From positions 8,155,504 through 8,219,503 of the forward strand of contig NC_136005.1 of assembly GCF_048128805.1 (NCBI RefSeq): a stretch of 64,000 bases of DNA, read 5' to 3'. This DNA is from Centroberyx gerrardi (lineage: Eukaryota > Chordata > Actinopteri > Beryciformes > Berycidae). The notes under the pieces were generated by a model. The model did no database searches and was not told the DNA's origin. It worked only from the letters and a program-made list of their open reading frames with translations. The translations under genes and the position numbers were made by a program. Below, piece after piece: positions 63,934 to 64,000 of this stretch. The first letter of the stretch is position 1; every line of letters begins with the position of its first letter.

Positions 63934-64000
63934 ACCAGGATGGCCGAGTGGTAAAGTAGTTCAGGACTTCATGGACTTCATGTGCCCACATGGGTTCAGT
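63934..64000 (+). tRNA. tRNA-Leu-like sequence, likely pseudogene, truncated by window edge
   Basis: ACCAGGATGGCCGAGTGGTA matches the acceptor arm and D-arm of vertebrate tRNA-Leu (A box TGGCCGAGTGG). The B-box region begins as GGGTTCAGT at the edge, where GGTTCGA is expected, and the anticodon stem departs from consensus. It is probably a pseudogene or SINE head. Confidence 0.4.

Overview
The window is nuclear DNA of a ray-finned fish, probably a percomorph teleost. The evidence is vertebrate genes split into short GT-AG exons, abundant (CA)n and (GA)n microsatellites, several families of short inverted-repeat elements, and tRNA-headed SINEs of fish type. The species cannot be named from the sequence. 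There are four recognisable protein-coding genes. All exons were read directly and the reading frame closes across every junction.

Layout: (1) 1-7720, minus: ftsj3, the nucleolar pre-rRNA 2'-O-methyltransferase (yeast Spb1), 15 coding exons, running off the left edge. (2) 8757-11053, minus: plaat1 (HRASLS), a small LRAT/NlpC-P60-like phospholipase/acyltransferase, 3 coding exons, with a possible non-coding exon near 12.8 kb. (3) 14.2-33.9 kb, plus: mfn1, a mitofusin of 759 residues in 17 coding exons, with a promoter region carrying NRF-1-like and ETS/GABP-like sites. (4) 34.3-56.3 kb, minus: gnb4, heterotrimeric G protein beta-4, 340 residues in 9 coding exons, with a long 3' UTR and a probable non-coding first exon at 56.2 kb. 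(5) 56.6-64 kb: no gene recognised; repeats, low-complexity tracts and some unique sequence that may be regulatory, ending in a tRNA-Leu-like sequence cut by the window edge.

The genes are a neighbourhood, not a pathway: rRNA methylation, lipid remodelling, outer mitochondrial membrane fusion and G-protein signalling. mfn1 and gnb4 are convergent, with poly(A) signals only about 420 bp apart. The same tail-to-tail pair exists at human 3q26.33, so this looks like conserved microsynteny. Much of the remaining sequence is non-autonomous DNA transposons (three copies of one MITE family, several hAT-like elements, a TTAGGGATGGGA-ended MITE and a nested palindrome element), SINE pieces and simple repeats.

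I found no new biological system. The points most worth a second look are splice donors built from microsatellites, a MITE inside the gnb4 3' UTR, a duplicated purine/pyrimidine tract in a gnb4 intron, an MFN2-like P-loop in an otherwise MFN1-like mitofusin, and two unassigned exon-like segments upstream of gnb4.
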